In this document: positions 21,990 to 33,292 of the stretch, piece by piece
How positions within the stretch are numbered: the first letter of the stretch is position 1
How the letters are laid out: every line of letters begins with the position of its first letter
DNA from: Gigaspora rosea
Taxonomy: Eukaryota > Glomeromycota > Glomeromycetes > Diversisporales > Gigasporaceae
Length of the DNA: 64,000 nt
Direction: 5' to 3'
Assembly (NCBI GenBank): GCA_003550325.1
Contig: QKWP01000010.1
Span: 89,947-153,946, forward strand
Notes under the pieces: generated by a model
Told to the model about the DNA's origin: nothing
Database searches by the model: none
Seen by the model: the letters and a program-made list of their open reading frames with translations, nothing else
Position numbers and translations under genes: made by a program

Positions 21990-23865
21990 TCATTGAGATA
22001 AAGCACCATTAAAGATTTCCTCTAAAGACTTATTATCAAAGAAAATATTATCAGGGTCGTACTTTTCACGTATTTTTTCGAATAATTTAATTAGATCAGA
22101 GTAAACAACAGAAATATAAGATGTTACATTTGGAACAAATTCCCAATTTTTTGCCCAATGAGGTCTATAATAAATAAGTTTATATAATTTAGTGAATTTT
22201 TTATGAAATTAGTTATAAATAAAAAAAATTTTAATAAATCCTTACTTTGCTTTGTATTTATCAAACAATCTCTGCGCTATTAATGACACAAACTCTTCAT
22301 AGTAAGGAGTACCAATAACTGTCATAAAATCCAATGAACAATACAATATATCAGGATCATGATTGAAAGTAGGAGATAATAATGCTTCATCAGATTTTAA
22401 GATTCTAAATTCCATAAGATAATTTAATGGATATTTTCCTTGCTTTGCAAATTCGTATAGCTACAATATAATAATGATATTTTAAGAAACAACAAAATGA
22501 ACCAATAGAATATTAAAAATCGAATATTAGATATAGTAATATAAACTCACTGTTTGGATTGCGTGATAAAACTCAATAGCGACGTTAGAAAAGTCCGGAT
22601 CAACTTTGAATGTATATGACGATAAATCATACAAGGCTTTTGGTTGGTAAGCAAAGCTATGGAAAGCATCAGGAGCCTGATATACATCACTACTGCTATT
22701 AGAAGTTCTAATTGAGGCAGCAATAGTTGAAGCTGCTCTAGGATTTGATTGTAAGATACTACTTATGTGTTCATAAATTCTAAGAAAAGTCTGTCTTTGA
22801 GTATTATGTAGTTGTTCGAGTTGTTGTTGAGTGAAGCTCACAGGTTCATTGGTTCGTTTCCAAGTCCTAACCACAATTTGATCTTTATTAAAGTCATGAA
22901 GATTTGGATCTTCACTCGAATTGAATCCATTATACGGAAAATAATATAATTGAAAACCATCAGATGATTTTACAAGATGCTTGATTCTCAGTGGATTGTT
23001 AAGCCATGTTACTGGAACATAGTTATTAGTCAAACGAAGATTGTACATTGGTTGCGTACGGAAGGTTACCGAATAGATTATACCAAGTAAACCTAAATGA
23101 TAATAAAGTTAAAATATTGAAGGAAAAAAATGAATAATCAAAAAAATAAAAGTTTAGTAAATACCTAAGTTGACTTTTGCAGCATTGAATTCAAATTTAT
23201 TTATTTCTTCGCTAAATTCATGTACTTCACCAGATCCAGTAACAATTTTCATGGAACAAACTTGATCAGACATAATACCTGAAGAAGTCTTTGGACCATG
23301 TGTACCTGTTGCCACAACACCAGATACTCGAAATGAATCAGATATAGGCTCGGAATCAAGAGTTAATGGTGGATCATGAAATCGGAGTGCGTTATCAAGA
23401 TCAAGAAATGATGTACCTATGTTTAATTAAATATGATTCATTTTTTATGTCATTTTTATCACGAAATAAATATATAAGTATAAAACGTTTACCTGCTTCT
23501 GCAGTAACTGTCCAACCATATTTGGAATGTTTTTGCACAGTGAACTTATTTAACTTGTTAACTACCACCAAATAGTTCTCTGTGACAGACAGAGAACTTA
23601 CAGTATTCCCTTGAGCAGCACATCGAATAGTTTCATTATTTTTCCTTGCTAGGTTTACAATATCAATAAGGTCTTCAAGTGTAGATGGCTCAAAAATGGC
23701 TTTTGGTGAAATACGAATTCTTCCATTATAATTTTCCCAAGTTTTATTTTTGATTGGTATTGCAGAACGAATGAAGAAAACTTCATTGCTATTTATTTCG
23801 AAAGACTTATATATTATCGAAATTGACAAAATTAATAAAAAGCTTAAAATATGTTTTTCGATCAT
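21990..23865 (-). CDS. FAD-linked sugar-lactone oxidase (D-arabinono-1,4-lactone oxidase family)
   Basis: Five exons on the minus strand: 23493-23865, 23165-23416, 22551-23092, 22246-22460 and 21990-22164. All have GT-AG junctions and total 1557 nt, giving 518 aa with no stop. Residues 1-25 are hydrophobic (signal peptide or anchor). An FAD-binding region follows (GRIRISPKAIFEPSTLED, AAQGNTVSSLSVT, GWTVTAEAG, VVATGTHGPKTSSG). The C-terminal ALO domain ends in PHWAKNWEF and YDPDNIFF. The family oxidises aldonolactones to ascorbate-type products with oxygen. The residue that in many relatives is a flavin-linking His (GHS/GHT) is Asn87 here, so FAD may be bound non-covalently. Exact substrate not determinable. 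Confidence 0.88.
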
Positions 23866-24205
23866 TATAATTATTCAATTGTGGTGAGGTGTTAAAGTTG
23901 AAAGATCTTTAAGCAAAATTAAAAAATTACACAATTTGGTCTTTTTTTTTCAAAGCAAAAATTTCTTTTTTTCAAAGCAAAAATTACTATTCTTATACTT
24001 TTGAGTCGACCAAGATAAGATGCGCTTATGGCCCTTATTTATTGTGTTTTTATTACATAATAATATTCACAATTGTAAAGAAATTTTAAGGTTGAAAAAA
24101 GAAAAGACCTTTGTTTACAGTGTGAGGGATATGTCTGAAGACTTAAATTCTCTATCTTATCATATCTTTTGAATAGGATATTTTATATAATATCATTTAT
24201 TTTTG

Positions 24206-24525
24206 GGTGTGTGCACTTTAACGTTTTTGATTGGCCATAACCGAAAAATGTGATTTGTGTGTGGGAATTTCTATCAATATTGGAGTTTTGGAAACTTCTA
24301 AGCAGAAATTACGTCGTTACCGCGAACTACCAATTTTTTGTATTCTGACGACTTTTTGAAATTTCGAGTCTGTGCACTTTAACGTTTTTGATTAGCCATA
24401 ACCAAAAAATGTGATTTTTGTGTGGGAATTTCAATCTATTTTTGAGTTTTGGAAACTTCTAAGCAGAAATTACGTCGTTGCCGCGAACTACCGTTTTTTT
24501 GTATTCTGACGACATTTTGAATTAA
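24206..24525. repeat. Tandem duplication, two ~158-bp units
   Basis: The unit begins gtgcactttaacgtttttga, includes ggaaacttctaagcagaaat and cgcgaactacc, and ends gtattctgacgac. The two copies (24210-24367 and 24368-24525) differ at only a few positions. Confidence 0.85.
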
Positions 24526-24546
24526 TTTTACAATATTTTGAATATA

Positions 24547-25457
24547 TGGGGTGATTTCAATAGAAACAGCCCATTTTTACAATTTTTTGAAAAATGAGTT
24601 TTTATTAGATTCATATAAATTTTGACATGATTGACATTTTTCAATTATAAATGAAAGTCGATTTGCATAATAAAAAATCAAGATGATGTAAAAGAAAAAT
24701 TACACGAGGCTGCGTAGAGCCAACATATCACGAGATTACCCGATAGTCACCTGTTTACCTTTAACCAATAAAAATCGTGAAATTTGATTAATCCCGGATC
24801 TGTCCGAAAATTCATTTTTACAATTTTTTGAAAGAGTGAATCTATTTGTCGCCGGCGGTGATCGACCAATTAGATCAAAGGATCATGTGTAACGTGAAAA
24901 ATGCAAAAACTTTTGATTTTTTTAAAAAATCACTTCTAACTTAAAATTTTGTCTATGAAACTACTTTTTTTATGCAAAAAAAAATTCCTTGCAAAATTTT
25001 ACTATATATAAAGCTATACCCGAACCCTAACTATGGCTTTAACCCTGACCCTAACGATAGTAAGTTTCGACGCTTTGTTTTTGTTTTGATCGAACGTTAC
25101 ACAATCTAATTGGTCGATCATGCTCCGGTGACTGCCACCTCCGGCGACAAACACATTTTTTCTTTTTGAAAAATGAGTTTTTATTAGATTCATATAAATT
25201 TTGACATGATTGACATTTTTCAATTATAAATGAAAATCGATTTGCATAATAAAAAATCAAGATAATGTAAAAGAAAAATTACAAGAGACTGCGAAGAGAC
25301 AACACATCACGAGATTACCCGATAGTCACCTGTAACCAATAAAAATCGTGAAATTTGATTAATCCCGGATCAGTCCGAAAATAAAACAAATGATTAAACT
25401 CAATTATCTCAAAATAAAATATATGTAAAAATGGCTGTTTCTATTGAAATCACCCCA
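24547..25457. mobile_element. TA-flanked element with TGGGGTGATTTC ends
   Basis: The left end tggggtgatttcaatagaaa and its inverted right end tttctattgaaatcacccca match perfectly and continue into acagcc(c)attttta. TA lies at both borders (24545-24546 and 25458-25459), suggesting Tc1/mariner-type integration. The interior holds a ~215-bp direct repeat (24589-24810 and 25168-25384) separated by a smaller MITE. Confidence 0.75.
24840..25153. mobile_element. Nested MITE with TTTGTCGCCGG ends
   Basis: The left tttgtcgccgg and right ccggcgacaaa invert, and the inner blocks gatcgaccaattagat / aatctaattggtcgatc pair. It lies between the two direct repeats of the surrounding element. Confidence 0.7.
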
Positions 25458-25884
25458 TATTATTACGATCTATTACGATCTATTGGATTATTGAATTAAA
25501 GTAGTTAAAGTTACTGATAAACGCGCATTTAAGTCCTATTAATTAAAGTTATTTAAGTTCCTATTAAAGTTAAACGTTTTGAGTTCCTAATTGCGTAATT
25601 ACTTTAATTCGTGATTACGACATAATACATTAGAACCTACCCGATTGGTCTTTTATTCGTAATTTGATTGGATATCTCATGACACGTGCACTTATGTCAT
25701 TTCGATGTAATCTATACCCCTAAAAAATAAATTCGTCCGTTTAAAATTTTTGATTAGTCAATGTGTGAGAAAACTTCTTTTTTCACACAATTCATTATAG
25801 TAATAATGACGACAGCTAAGCTTACGTTTAAATATTATTAATTGGTCAACTTCAGAAAACGTGTGGGAAAACTTACGGTACCAG

Positions 25885-26030
25885 GAACGTAGTACGAAGT
25901 ACGAAGTGTATACCAGGAACGGAGTGATATTGAAAATTTCACGAAGTGTATACCAGGAACGGAGTGATGCATATCACGTAGTGATACCAGGAACGGAGTG
26001 ATGCATATCACATAGTGAAGGGTTATACGG
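25885..26030. repeat. ATACCAGGAACG(G/T)AGTGAT short repeats
   Basis: taccaggaacggagtgat occurs three times with interspersed atatcacgtagtga blocks. The same motif marks the larger duplicated repeats at 38091 and 41980, so it seems to be a dispersed element end or amplifying core. Confidence 0.75.
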
Positions 26031-26123
26031 CATAAGACTACTCTTCCAAAGGGTATTACGATTACTAGCCCTGGTATTAAATTAATTTTTTTTTATTAAA
26101 ATAGTTTTATAATTTTTTATAAA

Positions 26124-26994
26124 ACTAAGGCTAATGTATTGAATGCTTTATTAAAAGATGAAGGAAAGAATTATTATCAGGGAGAAGAAATCAAGATTAG
26201 TTTTTGTCATGATAAGAATATTACACACATTGATCGAATAGTTCATTGTTCGGATTTGCGCGGTTTTAATTGTTTTTACGAATTTCAATCATACATTCAA
26301 TTAAAACGTAAGAGAGATATTTATTGATATTATAATTCATTAACATTCAAAGCCTATTGTTTGTAATGATTATTTTTCCTAAACTTTGATAGCCAAAAAA
26401 TGTGAATCCTTCACTTATACTCTTCCAGACAACCTTACTGCTGATGCTGAATACTCGATCGCTATTTATTATGATGGTTTTGGCGTGGAATCTGGAACTT
26501 TTTCAATCAATCAACCAAATTCCGGATTAATCATTACTGACAAAAAATGGGTCAAATTACAAAGGTATGAAGTTTTTATCGCTGAAATTTAATTAAAAAT
26601 TTTTTAATTTAATAGAGTACTGATAAATAATTTTTTTAATAACTTTAGTGTGGTCAAAATATTACAGTTACATGGAAAGATCGTAAGTATTTTGAGTTAG
26701 TATATCATAATTTAATGAAATTATCATTTAATTAAAAATTTTTATATTTGAAATATAGCTAAACAGAAATATCAGGATGTTACAACTGATTTTATAGTTC
26801 TTAAAGATGTTTATAATAATGATTATGATTATCTTGCATACAATGTATCGATTTCGGCAGGCAAAGAAATCGTTACAATTCCTTCAGATCTTATCAATTC
26901 TCAAGGAGTCGGTATTGCTATAGTTCTGCTTCGTAATAATTTTCCTGAAGAATACATGTCAGATACTTTTACTGTTATCGGCTGTCCAAATTAG
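26124..26994 (+). CDS. Unrecognised multi-exon protein, 5' end missing
   Basis: Exons at about 26124-26307, 26393-26564, 26649-26682 and 26759-26994 (TAG stop). The open sequence has GKNYYQGEEIKISFCHDK, HCSDLRGFNCFYEFQS, CESFTYTLPDNLTADAEYSI, then CGQNITVTWKDP and a C-terminal part ending TFTVIGCPN. Paired cysteines and beta-rich patterns (GxNITVTW) suggest a secreted two-domain beta-sandwich protein, perhaps distantly like fungal Kre9/KNH-type domains; that is a guess. No ATG or signal peptide is found upstream, where ACCAGGAACG repeats begin. The exon 2-3 junction is out of phase with the consensus donor (gtatga), so a donor further upstream or a one-base indel is needed. Confidence 0.5.
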
Positions 26995-28397
26995 TATAAT
27001 AATTGACATTTATATTTATTATGTATACGTAAATAATCCTACTTATTTGTTTCTCTTATTCGATGCAATATTTTAAATTACTTAAAAATTATCAGATACG
27101 AAGTTTTCCAGCATGTTTTTTTTTGTTACTATCATAATTAGAATTATACCATCGCTTAGATCATAGTTAGAATTTAAAGGTTTTGGAAATTTTTGCTTAG
27201 AATTAGTCTAACTACCCAAGTTGTTTTTGAAAAAAAGCATACCTGGGTAAATTTTACTTCCTGTGTGCATTAAAGTTGTCAATTTTTAATAACTATTATA
27301 AATGTCAATTGAAGATAAATTGTGAGAAAATAATCAATGTCTATAATGACCAGAAAATACATTAGCTTATCCGATGATATTGTTCTCCATCATTTCACAA
27401 TTTTGGTCAATTCAATTCCAAATTGGCCTAGGTTATTCTTAAATTTTGAAACGACGTAGGCCATTTCTCAATCGGTGAGAAATTTAAAAAACATAAAATT
27501 ATGCGACCAGATCAGGCAATAAAAATTATACGACCGGCAATATATTATTTACATAAATAAGTGTCAAAAAAATTTACATAAAGATGAAATTTAAAAAAAA
27601 AAAAAAACAACGCAGAATTTGCGTAAATTATAGCTATATTAACTGTTAACAAAAAAATAGTTCATATAAATTAAAGAAAACATCGCACAATCAATTAAAA
27701 AAAAAACAAAAAAAAAATTCATATAAAAAAAAAAAAGCTCAATAAAAAAAATAATTCTTATCGATTTTTACATCCACATGGTTATCGTTACACTTGCTCT
27801 TGAAATTCGATTGGTTAAAAATTACAGGGTATAATGTTTTGTGGGTGGTTATGTTAACTAAATCCTGCGTGTACCCCAGAAATGTGCCAAATACGTGATC
27901 GGCTTTTCCGACCTGATTGGTCGCTCAGTTCTGACACGAATTGTTGAGTACTGTTCAAGTCGAAATGGAAAAAACTACTCTTTGTTATGTACCATCTCTG
28001 ATAGGATACAATTAAAGCCATATACATAACATTGATCACTAAACATTGATCACTACATTCTTAAACGTCAAAAAACTTCTCTCAATGCTGAAAACTAATT
28101 GCCATGCAATTATTTCCAATTCTTTGAATGTTGTGTTACGCAATTAATGGGAAGGCCAAATTTTTATATTGTGCTTATTCAAAGTAATAAGGGTTTCATA
28201 TTTTGATAAAATAAGATTACGTATTTATTATCAAATAAGTGATGACAAATCTTATTTTTTTAATTAAAATCTGAATACACTTATTTATATGATCTTAATT
28301 ATTTATAAGTTATTACGTAAGCACAACATACCAAATTAAAACTCAGTTAGCCAATCACAACTTTTAAATCATGATAATAATTGCACGATAACATCGA
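26995..28397. other. Intergenic, AT-rich, no gene seen
   Basis: A-runs near 27590-27740 and a fragment resembling the right end of the 2834-3172 MITE (27797-27840). The short minus ORF at 27854-28039 has no recognisable motif. Confidence 0.55.
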
Positions 28398-28547
28398 TAT
28401 TGGATCATGCGATGATAAATATCACAAAATTTGTTCTGTCGGAACAAATGATTAGTCGAAACGTGCCGCTACGCGGCACGTGTCAGCCAATCATTTGTTC
28501 CGACAAAACAAATTTCATGATATTAATCGTTGCATGGCCAATATCTT
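28398..28547. mobile_element. Short foldback element, ~150 bp
   Basis: aaatttgttctgtcggaaca pairs with tgttccgacaaaacaaattt around a GC-rich centre, cgtgccgctacgcggcacg. Weaker pairing extends outward (ggatcatgcgatgata / tgttgcatggcc). Confidence 0.75.
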
Positions 28548-28601
28548 ATAATTATTAATTTCTTAAGATTAAACCCAAAAAATTTTTTTGGTTCTCCGAT
28601 T

Positions 28602-28745
28602 TATAATAAACAATACGTCCAATCCATTTTCCCCACTATCGAAACCCATTTTCCCGGTGTCAACCCATTTTCCCCACTATCGAAACCTATTTTTCCCAGT
28701 GTCAACCCATTTTTCCTTTTTTCTCATGATTGCAACCCATTTTAA
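28602..28745. repeat. Short tandem repeat, ~44-bp unit
   Basis: Two full copies and a partial copy of cccattttccccactatcga followed by aacccattttcccggtgtca. Noncoding. Confidence 0.75.
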
Positions 28746-29017
28746 ATTTTCTGTACAACTCATTTAAATTTATCGTACATTTATGTAAACATACATGTAA
28801 TGACCAGTAGTAATTTTGAAAGCATATTATATCCATTTTGTGATAACAAGAAATTTATAAATCATCATGGTCTCTAGATACACCACCGAAGAATACACTG
28901 TGGCGCAAAGACATAAAAGTTTCTTCAAATGAATGTATTTCATGTTAACTTTGTCCAAATACGACCTTTAAAAAAAAATGTGGATGTGTCGGCATGAAAC
29001 ATTCAAGCACTTTATGG

Positions 29018-30330
29018 AGATTTAAGTGTCGGCATAGTGTTCTTGCAAACTGCGCCTGCTAATGCTTTATCTTCTTATGATCCAAAAATTATTATTATCA
29101 AGATCTAAAGAGGTTAGCGTCATATATTTGTAAAGTGCATTTGTTAATAATTTTCCTCCTTTTAATCAAAGATAGTTCCAATAAAGATTCACAGAAGTCA
29201 GAGTGGTATTCATGCGAAATGAATTCGTTGATGCTTTTACTCCTTCTGATCCAAGATAGTTTTTCTTGAGAAGTCTATATACAGTGGCCTACCAAAATAT
29301 TGTGGACACTTTTTAAAAATTTATATAGAGATAAATAAATAAGATATTGAGCTAAAAATAATACCATAAATTCTTTAAATATATATCATTTAAATAAAAA
29401 AAGTTTAAAAAATTTAATGCTACAGTTTTTAAAATAATCAAATTTTAGTAAATTTTAGATTTTTAAATTATTGCGATTTGCTAAATTTTAATATGTTTTT
29501 ATAATAACTTGAATTACTAAATATGGTAATATATAAACTTAATTTTTTATGAAGTAAACTAGCAATTTTTTTAAATAAATTTACTTAGTATACCAAATTG
29601 TATATATTCTAAAAGTTTTATAATTTTTTAAAATTTTTTTATTAATTTCTATATATAGTAATAAAAATTACTATATTTAGTAATTTGCTAATTTTAATTT
29701 AGTAATTTAATTCTAACATTTAAAGGTAATAACTACCTTAATATTTCTTCAAATATTATAAAAATTTGAAGCTATATGTAATTTGTTATGCTGAATAATT
29801 TTTACTTAATTTTGAAATTTAGTTAACTTAATAAAAAAATAACTTTTACTATATAGATATTATTTTAATTGATTTTTAACAATTATTGTTTTAGCAATTA
29901 TGAAAATTGCAAAAAATTAAATAATTTTAATTATTTTAAAAAGTATTGCATAAAATTTTATGATTTTTTTTTATTTAAAAGATATAGATTTAATAAATTT
30001 ATATTATTATTTTTAGCTCAATATCTTGTCTATTTAGCTCTATATGAATTTTTAAAAAGTGTCCACAAAATTTTGGTAGGCCACTGTAGTAGCATGCAAA
30101 GCGCATCTGCCAATGCCTTTTCTCCTTCTGATCCACGTTCATTCCAATTAATTACAAAAAAAGTGAGCGCAATGTTTTACAAAATGTACCTACTAATGCT
30201 TATCCTATTTAAATTATTATCATTAAGATTCAAAAAAGTCAACGTGGCATCCTTGCACAGTGTATCAGTTAATGCTTCCTTCTGCTGATCAAAGCTATTA
30301 TGACTTTTGATCCAAGATTATTTTAGTAAT
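29018..30330 (-). pseudogene. NLR-type leucine-rich-repeat pseudogene, copy A
   Basis: The minus strand has the same LRR remnants as copy B (34380-35770): 28-residue units with stops and shifts. It is interrupted by the foldback transposon at 29282-30086, so the homologous parts are 29018-29281 and 30087-30330. It lies downstream of HAD copy A, as copy B does with HAD copy B. It is noncoding as read. Confidence 0.6.
29282..30086. mobile_element. Mariner-type foldback element, TA target duplication
   Basis: Starts cagtggcctaccaaaatatt and ends aattttggtaggccactg, flanked by TA on each side. The two ends match for about 80 bp with few changes (…aagatattgagctaaaaat…) and then more loosely toward the middle, so the whole 805 bp is a large inverted repeat. 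No transposase is visible. Target: the LRR pseudogene. Confidence 0.85.
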
Positions 30331-30671
30331 TCCGTACTCGATTATTAGGTAATTTCTAATTTCTTAATATTATTCCAATATATGAATATGCGGCTATAAC
30401 ATCAAAGTAGATTCAAGAAATCAAAATCATCTATCAGTAAAGTGTTTTTTTTGATATATAAGGCTCACGAAATTATGCAAATTTGTAACAACAACAAATA
30501 AATCCATATTGTATGAATTTAAAGACGATATTAAGCAATTTTGATGAGTGAAGTTTTTTATTTTGTGAATATAAAGATGATATGAAGTTTTAACAACTTC
30601 ATTTTTTTAATAGACATGAAGTTACAAGCATTTAATAATGAAAAAACAGTGATATAACTCATCTTTATTAA

Positions 30672-31050
30672 TTTAAATAATTTATGTTATGAATCTTATG
30701 CAGAGCTCGATTCCTCATCAAAAGGTGGTAACCCATATTTTGTTGGATCAAAATCATTCAAAGAAAAAATAATTTCATCAGCACTATTATTATATGGATA
30801 TAGCTCTGCAACCATAGGATCTGGTACCCAAATAACCTAATTAGCAGTAAATGTTTTAAATATAAATAATTTATGTTATGAATCTTATGCAGAGCTCGAT
30901 TCCTCATCAAAAGGTGGTAACCCATATTTTGTTGGATCAAAATCATTCAAAGAAAAAATAATTTCATCAGCACTATTATTATATGGATATAGCTCTGCAA
31001 CCATAGGATCTGGTACCCAAATAACCTAATTAGCAGTAAATGTTTTAAAT
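30672..31050 (-). repeat. 189-bp tandem duplication of a terminal exon
   Basis: The block containing the last HAD exon and its acceptor is repeated essentially exactly (stop codons 189 bp apart, at 30696-30698 and 30885-30887). HAD copy B lacks this duplication. The distal copy would not normally be used, because the proximal exon already ends in a stop. Confidence 0.9.
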
Positions 31051-32454
31051 ATATAAAAATATTTATTTATTTATTTATTTTTTCAATAAAAATTAAAATC
31101 GCTATAAGTAAAACTTACTTTCATGTTTGCATTCTTTGCAGCTTTTACTCCGGGAATTGAATCTTCGAATACCAAACATTGATTCGTAGGGGGATTACCT
31201 ATTGCTTCACGTGCAGCAAGAAATAGGTCTGGTGCTGGTTTAAGATTCTTGACCTCGTCTCCACAAGTAACATTATCAAACATTTTAAATAATTCTCTAT
31301 TTACGGAAGTTTTAGCAATGATACTTCTACGAAACGAACTCGATGCAATCTATTCCATTGCGAGTATTTTTCATTAATTTTTTTTAAGGTAAAGCAAGGT
31401 TTATTTTATTCTTTAAATTGTGCTTATCGCCATTGGAATTCGATGCTTTTTCAAATGCGTCACAAGACGCTTATTTTAATAAACAAAATATTTAATTTAG
31501 ATGTTAGATTTTGAAATACAAAAAAGCATTTGGTAATAAAATTTATTACCATAACACCAGGCATGAGTTTAACAAAAGGATATTTTTTAACCTTCATAAT
31601 ATAAATTGTCTTAAAAAAAAGTGAAATTTAAAAATAATTGACAATTAGACAGCCTATATAGCGTACATTCATTTCATATCGTTCCTTTTGAAATTCATCA
31701 ATAGTTATATTAATGCCTGTTTCATTTATCAACAAAGCAAAATGCTGGATAAAATATTTAAAATTATAAAAATTAATTATTTTTAAATACATATAAAATG
31801 CATTAATATATTTATACCTCATACTGGTCAATTCCTATTGCATGTGACCATTGTTGCAATGTATAAGTTATTCCAAATTTTGCAAACACTTCAGCTAAAA
31901 AAAAAAATCAATACGCAATCATTATATAAATAACCATAACAAAGCATTAGTAGATAATATATTGATTATTACATATTGTTTCATAATGTATTTGTTCCGT
32001 ATTCTATAAAAAAGTGATTAGAAATTTTGATTTATAACCCAGATTTATTAGTAAGTTAAAAATGCATTACTAAACAAATTACCAGCAACAAACCTGCATT
32101 AATAAAAAGGACAAATTATATAAATTAATATATATTATTATTATCATTTATTTAAAAAAAAAACATACAATTCACACTCGTTATAGTGAAATGATCAGTT
32201 CCATTAATAAAATTGATTAAAAATTCACTAAATCGGGAATTTTCATTAGTAATTTCACTATGTCGAGAAAAGATTGCCTTCGAATCTAACTTTTCTATAT
32301 TGAGAATTCACTAGAACGAGAGTAACTTGTATTTATCAGTTATGTAGAGAAAGAGATTACCATCCAAGTCAAAAATGCAATGCGTTATAACGGGATCGAT
32401 TTTCTTTCCTTCGCCATTAGTCGATATTAATTGATCAGTACTTGTTTCTGCCAT
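30885..32454 (-). CDS. HAD-superfamily phosphatase, GS1/HDHD1-like, copy A
   Basis: Nine exons (minus): 32361-32454, 32083-32093, 31973-32003, 31818-31894, 31667-31744, 31550-31591, 31428-31469, 31119-31349 and 30885-31025; 747 nt, 248 aa, no stop. HAD motif I is CIFDLDGLLL (nucleophile Asp). The cap includes TLQQWSHAIGI and KLMPGVM. IASSS carries motif II, NLKPAPDLFLAA gives motif III Lys, and CLVFEDSIPGVKAA is motif IV. The family dephosphorylates small phosphometabolites such as pseudouridine 5'-phosphate or sugar phosphates. Exon 2 is only 11 nt. The exon 7 donor is AT (31426-31427) where copy B has GT, so splicing may fail. The last exon is duplicated downstream. Confidence 0.75.
32178..32335. 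mobile_element. MITE with CACTCGTTATAGTGA ends, inside HAD copy A intron 1
   Basis: The left cactcgttatagtgaa and right ttcactagaacgagagt pair; ttcactatgtcgaga and tctatattgagaattc lie inside. The same element is at the matching place in copy B (37441-37598), so it predates the segmental duplication. Confidence 0.7.
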
Positions 32455-32677
32455 CCTCTTAACCTTTATCTATTTTTCATAAATTTTATATGAACAGTTT
32501 TTTTTATTTATATATTAATATTAAGATTTTAACTTCCATAAGAATGTACAGTTGCTGATTTTAAAATCTATCACAATTAAATTACGTACATAAGAAAAAA
32601 AGGTGGTAATTGCTCCAAAATGCTGACGAGCTGAATTATTGTTTAATATACGATACAACTTACTACGTTACGGTGCG

Positions 32678-32830
32678 GGAAATCTAAAAACTTCAATCAC
32701 TTTATATAGAATAAAGGTTAACTAACTCATTGAGGATAAACTAATTTGTCATTCTATATGCAAAGAATTTGAGAGTTCTAGACGCTTCGCTTATTGAGAT
32801 CGATAATTTAGGAAATTTATTTTCGATGTG
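32678..32830. repeat. Fragment of the GGGAAATCTAAAAACTTC repeat family
   Basis: It matches the start of the longer copies at 33293-33830 and 48455-48974 (cttcaatcactttatataga, attgagatcgataatttagg). Confidence 0.75.
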
Positions 32831-32962
32831 CTGCTGGTTTATGCATCATCTACATAGAAATATTGAGGTTTTTAGATTTCATGCACCGTACGTATATTCA
32901 TTATTGTCACATATTAAATGATCGAATGGTTTCTATTTGGCTTCTAAAGCCCACTTATACTT

Positions 32963-33068
32963 AGAGATGGGCATCATGCACCTTATCACTGCATGGTGCT
33001 TAATTGTTACATTATTAATATTATGTGACGAATAAATAGCAGTGATAAGGTGCATGATGCCCATCTCT
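32963..33068. mobile_element. Palindromic MITE, 106 bp
   Basis: The ends agagatgggcatcatgcacc and ggtgcatgatgcccatctct are perfect inverted copies, flanking about 50 bp. A second copy at 37880-37989 has the inner segment in the opposite orientation. Confidence 0.85.
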
Positions 33069-33292
33069 ACTTATCTTGTAAGGTATTTCACAGATCAGTA
33101 TAGTATAGATGAGCAGTTCTGTATAGTATAGGCCGAATTTTTAAATCTATACTATAATGATTCAGTGAATATATATTAGCGTTAAGGTTAGGAATTATAG
33201 CTGATCAGTAAAGTATATTTTAATTTGGACTATACTATACGGATATGCTCACCTATTCGATACTGTTCTGCTATAATTACTAGTACATACAA

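Noticed and set aside
24589..25384. Candidate CRISPR-like or LTR direct repeats
   Set aside because: Only two copies, contained within a TA-flanked element, with no LTR features. There is no CRISPR array anywhere in the window.
30758..30946. Minus ORF of 62 aa (LLMRNRALHKI)
   Set aside because: An off-frame reading across the duplicated HAD terminal exon.
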